Below are positions 57,735 through 64,000 of a stretch of 64,000 nt of DNA, piece after piece. Numbering within the stretch: the first letter of the stretch is position 1; the number at the start of each line of letters is the position of its first letter. The notes under the pieces are model-generated. The model made no database searches and had not been told where the DNA came from. It worked only from the letters and a program-made list of their open reading frames with translations. The translations under genes were made by a program, and so were the position numbers. Source of the stretch: Chlorops oryzae. Its lineage: Eukaryota > Arthropoda > Insecta > Diptera > Chloropidae. The DNA lies in NCBI GenBank assembly GCA_020466095.1, contig CM035806.1:9372214-9436213 (forward strand), in the 5' to 3' direction.

Positions 57735-58107
57735 AGCGCGACCACTGTGCATGGTTGAAGGCAAAAATGAAACCCAGAACCTTGACAAAAAGGGGTTCGG
57801 TTTTCGGTTCGGTTCGGTTCAAACCTTTGTGGAAAACTTCGGTTCGGTTAATGGTTCGGTTCATCAGCAGATAAAAGCGGGGTTCCGGTTCAAAACCGGT
57901 TCGGTTCAAAACCGGTTCGGTTCAAAACCGGTTCGGTTCAAAACCGGTTCGGTTCAAAACCGGTTCGGTTCAAAACCGGTTCGGTTCAAAACCGGTTCGT
58001 TCAAAACCGGTTCGGTTCAAAACCGTTTCGGTTCGAAACCGGTTCGGTTCAAAACCGGTTCGGTTCAAAACCGGTTCGGTTCAAAACCGGTTCGGTTCAA
58101 AACCGGT
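57735..58107. mobile_element. hAT-derived segment with 16-bp GGTTCGGTTCAAAACC array
   Basis: GAGCGCGACCACTGTGCATG, then GGTTGAAGGCAAAAATGAAAC, then GGGGTTCGGTTTTCGG is the reverse complement of 44240-44340 in the 43771 hAT element. It continues into about 14 units of a near-perfect 16-bp repeat at 57880-58107. The hAT ends themselves are missing, so this is a partial copy. The better preserved repeat gives the FKTGSVQNRFGSKPVR-type peptide, which is not a gene product. Confidence 0.8.
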
Positions 58108-58240
58108 CACTGATTTAAATAAAACTTAAATGAAAATTTTTTTTTCTTTATATGAAATTTAATTTAAATTTAAATTTTTTTCACTGATTTAAATAAAACT
58201 TAAATGAAAATTTATTTTTTTCTTTATATGAAATTTAAAT
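58107..58240 (+). repeat. Tandem duplication of about 75 bp
   Basis: CACTGATTTAAATAAAACTT and TTTCTTTATATGAAATTTAA occur twice in direct order, starting near 58106 and 58182. Lies at the right edge of the 16-bp array. Confidence 0.85.
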
Positions 58241-58610
58241 AGCTTGGTGAAATCGGGCCTGCATTTTGAAATGGGAACTTATTTGTATTATTAAACCACC
58301 TTTATAATCTTTTGACATCAACTGTCACTTTGCTGCGAGAAACAATTCAACTTCTTCAATTTCTGCTAGGAAAGTCTGGGCTTCGATGTGCATTTTTAGG
58401 GGCAAAAAGCACTAAAATATTATGATACTTTTTTAACTGAACTGCGGCCAGCGGTCAGAGATGTGGCATGAAATTTCTGTCAGGAATTTTCTGAAGTTTT
58501 TTTTTTATAAGGAGTTTTTCATTCCTAGCCGAACTGATGCCTTAGCTAAAGCGGACATAAGTATATTTCGGTCCCGTAGGAGGTGTCCGCTTAAGAGAGA
58601 GTACACTGTA

Positions 58611-59255
58611 TACCTGTTTTTGTGCCTGCGCGTACAGTTCTGTGTGGAAACGGTTTGTAGAGTGTGTGGGTAAAAAGGGCTCTTTTTTATCGAGATTTTC
58701 AATGAGATCGGATGGGCGGATGAAGAAAATGGAAAACGATATGGCTTGTACCGTGTGTGTCGGAGGATTTATCGATAAATTTTGTGGATTTGTGCAAATG
58801 CTTGTACAGTCTATTTGAGGGTTTTTTTTTTAAACAAATTTGCTCCACTGTTCCCATCCTGAATTTGATTGTTTTTTTGGTTGTTTTTTTTTTTTTTTTT
58901 TTTTTTTTGTCGTTTTTTAAGGCACAAGGCAGAAGGCAGCTCTTTATACCCTGTGATATACCCAGCTACAATGGAAGCATCTAAAGCTACGCTATGCGCT
59001 GTGCAATTATGTTGAGTCTGATGATTGTCCGTGTACGTCTGTCCGCTTGTCCAACCATTCACTGGATTTCGGAATGCTCATCCGTTGGTTCGTATGTTCG
59101 TACATTCGTCCGTCCATTCGTCCGTCCGTTCATGAATTCATATACGTTTGTCTGTCCATTATTGTCGGTATTCATCCGTTTACCCTTGGCTCATCATCAC
59201 AGCACAATTCCCTCCGCTTTCAAGCTGTGATAAGTTTGTGTTGTAATGTTGCTCA

Positions 59256-59286
<31 letters not shown>

Positions 59287-61068
59287 CTTGTTGCTGTTTT
59301 TGTTGCTGAATATCTTTGGTTTTCTGTTGTTTTTGCTGTATGGTTTTCTCTTGTACAATTCAGCTCGTGTGGTGCGGTGCGGCGCGGAGTGAAGCGGCAT
59401 GGCACGGCACGGTGCCCTACGACGTTGTGTCGTGATGCACGGTAAGTAAGAAGGAACGAAGGAGCGAAGGAAAGAAAGAAAGAACTCCCCTCGAGGGACT
59501 TGAACCGTGTAATGTATGCTTTTCATGTTTAATGCCATTGTTTCCCGTCGTCGTCGTCGTCGTCGGCGACGTCGTCGCAGCATTTCCCATTCTTCTTTCA
59601 TTTTCCCATTTTTTTTCTCTCTCAATCTATTTTTTTTTTTTTTTTTTTTTTTTTTTGTTCATTTTCACATGTATCTATGTGATTTTCGTGTGTGTATCTA
59701 TGTGCGTGTATATCTGTATCTATATCTGTATGTCTAGATACAAAAAGCAACAGCAACAACAACAGCAACAAAACCGAATAAAACAAAATTAAATTAAGAG
59801 TGAGCGCTGCTGGCTCTTACTTTGCCGGAGTTTTACACACCGAACCGAACGACGCACAATGGCGTTCAGATAAGCCGTAAAAGTATGATAAAGCGACTGA
59901 CGGACAGATGGACGGACGGACGGACGTACGAACGAACCGAGAGACGGACACGTTCCAATGTAGAGTATTCTTTGACTGGAGTTGGTAATTCATTTCTTGT
60001 TTCCCTTTTTCCCCCTTTTTTTTGGGAATGATAGGAAAATCAAAAAAAAAAAAAAAAAAAAAAAAGGAGAAAAAAAAACAACACCAAAAAAGATGCGAAG
60101 TGAATTGAGGCGTTGCTCGACGGTCGGTCCGTCGGTCGGTCCCACTGTGCGTCGTTTTGACAAACATTTCGCCTGCTACATTCCCAACAGGCTGGCAGGC
60201 AGGCAGGCAGTCAAAGTAATTGCAGTGAGCAGGGTTCTTACCGTTCTTCTGTCGGATTTCTTTCTTTCCATTTCACCCTCTTACCCTCTTTTTTCCCCCC
60301 TCTCTCACTCACACCGTCAATCTGTCTCCCTCTCTCAGTTTATTATAAAGAGACGCGTGAAGGGCTCTTCTTCTTGTGGCATGCAATTTTTCTACAACGC
60401 ACGTACAGTGGGGTGCGAACGAAGAATTTCTGCTTTGTTTTTATTTGTTGTTTTTTTTTATTTTTATTTTTTTTTTTTTATTTATTTTTTTTTTTGTCTT
60501 TTCGGATGCGTGTGTGCATGCCGCAACCGCAAAGGGAAAGTTATTAGCGTCACACATCTGTAATAATGTTATAGGATTTTGGATTTTTTTTTTTTTTTTT
60601 TTTTTTTACTTCTTGCTTTTGACAGTTAAATGTCAACGAAATTACGCGCTATGAGGCACTGGCACTGCAGGGTGAGGGTCCAAAAAATAAAAGAAATTCT
60701 GTTATTAGTCTTGTCAATGTTGTTGTTGTTGTTGTTGTTGTTGTTGACAACAAAGGCGATGATTACTATGACGATGATGACGTTGACCTCGCGATTTTCG
60801 AGATTCGAATTCCTCTCTTAATGATCTCTTTAATCAATTATGTTGGTAGTTAAAAGTCATTGAAACTGAAGCAAGCTGTCAAGCCATTCCATGCCAGTTC
60901 ATGGGTCGTTTTAATTTTGAGTCTTAGGGGGATTCGTTCTACGCTTTCATTATTTTATTGCCGATCGAGGCTGAGACATTTATTACATATTGGAGTGGGT
61001 TGGTCAGGGGATGAAGAGGGGAAATTAATAAGGCATTCCACGATGATAAGATGAGAACAACGAGTCAA
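58611..61068. other. Non-coding stretch with simple repeats
   Basis: No gene supported. T runs at about 58878-58909 and 59631-59656, GTT triplets at 59258-59286 and 60718-60745, CGT triplets at 59547-59578, ACGG repeats at about 59900-59925, A run at about 60040-60065, CAGG repeats near 60194-60210, T runs near 60461-60494 and 60584-60607. Confidence 0.5.
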
Positions 61069-61239
61069 CCTCCGTGGTGTAGTTGGTCTGGGTTCAACTC
61101 CCAGCTGAGGTCGTAGATTTTAATTGTCTCGTTTTTTCTGTTCTTCTTTGTCTTCCCATATTTCATGGTATCCCAAAGACCCCTTTGTGATGAGGCATAA
61201 GTTTGTCATCCTTGGGAGGCAGCCACACCAACTAATTAA
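61069..61239 (+). mobile_element. tRNA-derived SINE, family B, copy 2
   Basis: The head has TGGTGTAGTTGG (A box) close to GGTTCAACTCCC (B box); the usual ~30 bp between them is mostly deleted. Then CAGCTGAGGTCGTAGATTTT, TTCTTCTTTGTCTTCCCATA and GGAGGCAGCCACACCAACT follow. Head and body match the minus-strand SINE at 28716-29500, and GGCAGCCAC is the shared LINE-type 3' word. The tail is short. Confidence 0.78.
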
Positions 61240-61360
61240 CCAATCATTTTTGGCGGCGCCCAACCAAGAAAGACCCAAGACCGACCGAAGGTATCCACGG
61301 AGCTAGAAAATGTTTTGAGTTAAGTTCTCTAACCTCGGCACCTTCCAATGTAAGTAGTAT

Positions 61361-61630
61361 ATGTGTGTATGTATGTATGTTGGAGTGGCTACCATGTTAG
61401 ACCGTATACTGGCCCGTTGTGACACCACAAGGGGTTTTTCTTGTGTTTGTGTGAGTGTATGTTTTTTTATATAGTGTGCCAATAACATGCGATTTTTTTT
61501 TTTTTTTTTTTTTTGGAAAGACCAGTGCTAGGCTTGGAACATAACACTCCGTTTCGGCTGTGCCGGGAATCGAATCTAGGACTCTTGGATCAAGAGCATA
61601 GCAAGCATCCCCTACACTATCCCAGAGCGT
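61361..61630 (-). mobile_element. tRNA-derived SINE, family A, copy 2
   Basis: On the minus strand: CTCTGGGATAGTGTAGGGGA (A box), then TGCTATGCTCTTGAT, GATTCGATTCCC (B box), an A run (plus-strand T run 61493-61514), ACACTCACACAAACACAAG, GTGGTGTCACAACGGGCC, GGTAGCCACTCCAACATAC and a (CATA)n tail. It matches the + strand copy at 19586-19768. The A/B boxes are better preserved here than in copy 1. Confidence 0.85.
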
Positions 61631-62363
61631 TCCAATGCAGCGACAAAAATATTACTCTTTCCCTCCTCCTCCGTGCAAACCAACCTAAAAATACTTTTTG
61701 AAAAAAAAAAAAAAAAACACCCCTCCCGCAACCGGTCTCTGGTCGCGACAACACTCCGATGGAAACCCGAACATCTTGCAGACGAACTTTGAGTACTCTC
61801 ATTCATCGATTGAAAAACAAATACACGTAAGTAGGTAGGTACCTATAAAAGAAAAAATCCCGTTTTTTGACAACGTAAAGTCGACGAGAAAATTTTCCGC
61901 ATGACTTCACTAAGTACCCATTTGACTTAAATACCTACCTACCTACCTAACTATCGACCTACCTAACAACCGAACGAAAATCCCTTCAAAGCAAGCGACA
62001 CTTAATGTCCGATAAAAGCCGATAATAGCACTTAACAAGCGCATTATTCCACCGACGGAGGGGGATTCGAGAGTTGAGGACATCATCGGACGTACACAAT
62101 TTAAATCAGAATAAAATGAAGTTAAACTGGAAAAATTCATAAACACACAGGTACAAAATAATACCCGCGTCTCTATGGCCCTTCTATTTATTATAGACAC
62201 AAGTTTATTTTCTTGTTTTTTTGTTTTTTATTTTTTGTTCCACAGGGACGACGACCACATGGTAATTGACACAAACCATTTCAAATTAAAACGAACAGAG
62301 ATTCAAACAGACAACAGACGACAACTCTTAAGAAAATGTCATGCATAGAAATATGCATACATA
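61631..62363. other. Non-coding stretch, no gene seen
   Basis: A run at 61700-61717, TAGG/CCTA tetranucleotides at about 61830-61841 and 61933-61950. No recognised gene or element. Confidence 0.5.
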
Positions 62364-62945
62364 CCCAGCGGGAAATGTCCCGCGGACATCCCCGATGATG
62401 TCCTAGTGACTTCGCAGCCGGAATGCATGCTATTTCCGGTGACACTTTGTATGACATTTACATAGGAGCTGACAGGGACTTCAGCGGTGACATTATCACC
62501 GGAAGATTAGAAAATGTCACTGGTGAGCCCTCATATAGCATTGGCACGCCATTGTCATAGGGGGTGCGATAGCAAAAAAAGCATTTGAGAGAGCACAGCA
62601 CATTGCTCTTTTCTCTCTAAATGTCAGTTTAATAACTCTCTCTTCTTTGCCCTCTCTTTGAATATTTCGAAAATTTTAAAAAATCTATTTTTAACAATTT
62701 TTGTTCGCCTGCGATCTTCGGATTCTAAGTCGAGCACTCATCCACTACGCCACCTTCATGCTAACGCTGAACTGACGCTAAAACCTTATTTAAATTTCAG
62801 TAGCCAATGAGAGTCAAGCACATGAACAGCATCCCTCCACGATGACATACATGTCCTCCAAGATGTCACACATGACAATGTCACCTATATGTCATCGATG
62901 ACATCACTGATGACATTGTCATGCAGGAGATAATTTCCCGCTGGG
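62364..62945. mobile_element. 582-bp TIR element (family CCCAGCGGGAAAT), copy 2, inverted
   Basis: The ends are CCCAGCGGGAAATGTCCC and GAGATAATTTCCCGCTGGG, with TA outside both (62362-62363 and 62946-62947). It matches the element at 22266-22850 along its length in reverse orientation. The tRNA-like part on the minus strand (about 62704-62756) keeps the A box (TGGCGTAGTGG) but has lost about 17 bp covering the B box: CGAAGATCGCAGGCGAAC stands where copy 1 has the B-box sequence between. Confidence 0.9.
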
Positions 62946-62947
62946 TA

Positions 62948-64000
62948 GATACGTTCATACATAAATACATCCATTCGAACGTGCGTGGTGGTGTCCACAC
63001 ATTTGTCTGTATATTTACCCATGGGAATTTACACGAAAGCCGAGATGGCAGAGGGCTTATGAGGGTAAAGCAGACCCTTTTCTTCTTATGCATACACTTA
63101 AAGCTGACAAATAAGCCGACCAGAAAGTACAACCGAAATAAAATAAAACGAAATGAAACGGAATAAAATAGAAGAGAATAAAATAAAATAAAATAAAACA
63201 AAAATCAAAAGGTGGAAAGTGTTTGTTCGTTCCCTTCTCCATCCCTCCACGCCCATCCTTCGTTCTTTCCTTTCGGGTAAGAGGGTCGGGTCGCTGCGTA
63301 ACTAAGTAGCTCAACTGACAATCTGCAGAGCTCCTGCTGCTGCTGCTGCTGCCTTGCCTTGCCTTATTTGCCATGCTGAATGAATAAGCTGACGACGAGC
63401 CACTTAAAATTATATCGACACAAAAGTGTGTATGTGCTACATGTTAAGGGAAGGGATGTGTGTTTCAAATTCATACAGATATGGTAATAAAAATTGTTGA
63501 ACTCATGAAATTAAGATGACAACATTTATGTTAATATTTTAAAACATTTTCGTATTCGAAAATTATTTCAGCCATATCGCAACGTCTCGTTTTTTAATTT
63601 TTTTATATACACTTTATATTTTTAGTTTTTAAATTTTAAAATTTAAGACTTTTAATTTTTAAATTTAAAATTTTTAAAATTTTTTTAATTGGAAAAATAA
63701 AAAAATTCATAACATTTTGAAATAAAAACAAATAATTAAATTGAATTTCATTATTTCTTTTTCTCTAAAAATTTTAATAATTTTAAAAAATTTTTTAATT
63801 TAAAAAAATTTTTTTTTACTTTTTTTTTTATTCAAAAATACTTTTCATTTTTAAATTTTTTAAACATTTTTTATAGTATTTTTTAGTTTTTTTTTTTAAT
63901 TTTTTTAATTTAAAAAAAAATTTTTAATTTTTTCTCTAAAAATTTTAATAATTTTTTTAATTTTTTAATTTAATAAGAATTTTTTATTTTTACTTTAATA
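62948..64000. other. Non-coding stretch ending in A/T-rich DNA
   Basis: AAATAAAAT repeats at about 63165-63200, CTGCTG at 63332-63352, then A/T-only palindromic DNA from about 63590 to the end. No gene seen. Confidence 0.5.

Larger units (their letters stand above)
57621..58608. mobile_element. TA-target TIR element, 988 bp, carrying a hAT-related insert
   Basis: The ends are CAGTGTACTCTCTCCTTGCG and, reverse-complemented, CAGTGTACTCTCTCTTAAGC, with TA outside both (57619-57620 and 58609-58610). AAGCGGACACTTTTTGGG on the left and AAAGCGGACATAAG on the right correspond to the shorter 51461-51611 element. The middle contains 57735-58107, related to the hAT element at 43771, and a tandem duplication at about 58107-58240. 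No transposase. Confidence 0.83.

Noticed and set aside
57751..58113. 120-residue frame with KTGSVQNRFGSKPVR repeats
   Set aside because: Translation of the 16-bp array within a transposon fragment.

Overview
The window looks like non-coding DNA from a higher fly (Diptera, Brachycera; a tephritid-like or similar genome is my best guess, not proven). Reasons: AT-rich composition, long A and T runs, dense CA, CAA and (ACAT)n microsatellites, no long conserved open frame, and a mobile-element content of tRNA-headed SINEs, a LINE with RNase H, short hAT, Tc1/mariner-like and Harbinger-like non-autonomous elements. I find no host protein gene, rRNA or intact tRNA that I can support. The only recognisable protein is the 3' end of a non-LTR retrotransposon (20488-21159).

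Layout. 0-6 kb: a small mariner-like MITE, then an inverted-repeat element (about 4203-5582) split by a 912-bp terminal-inverted-repeat (TIR) element that carries two tRNA-like segments. 7.7-8.8 kb: a 110-bp higher-order satellite with a hAT element inserted. 10.5 kb: a 155-bp hAT MITE with a perfect 8-bp target duplication. 12.0-12.6 kb: a MITE nested in a MITE. 15.0-15.8 kb: a hAT element filled with 16-bp repeats. 17.0-18.2 kb: almost pure A/T. 19.6-21.3 kb: SINE, mariner-like fragment and LINE 3' end. 22.3-24.9 kb: tRNA-containing TIR element, Harbinger-like MITE and a 0.9-kb foldback. 28.7-29.5 kb: SINE with a 600-bp AACCT-type tail. 32.4-33.4 kb: nested TA-flanked elements. 34.5-35.4 kb: a second tRNA-containing TIR family. 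36.5-37.5 kb: a 119-bp repeat and a Harbinger-like MITE. 41.0-41.8 kb: a 16-bp array. 43.8-44.6 kb: hAT with 16-bp repeats. 47.0 kb: deleted relative of the 34.5-kb element. 48.3-49.0, 51.5 and 57.6-58.6 kb: related TA-flanked elements with GCGGACA ends. 55.6-56.5 kb: pyrimidine tract. 61-63 kb: two more SINEs and an inverted copy of the 22.3-kb element.

How the parts relate. (1) Three TIR families with ends CCCAG/CCCTG and 2-bp target duplications hold tRNA-like A/B-box cassettes; one insertion is proven by an empty-site copy inside the window. (2) SINEs and the LINE share the same 3' end, suggesting a LINE-SINE partnership; their tail repeat is the same pentamer as the arthropod telomere repeat. 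(3) Several hAT elements contain 16-bp-period arrays, suggesting these elements generate minisatellites. All superfamily assignments rest on ends, target duplications and internal homology read by eye; no database search was possible.
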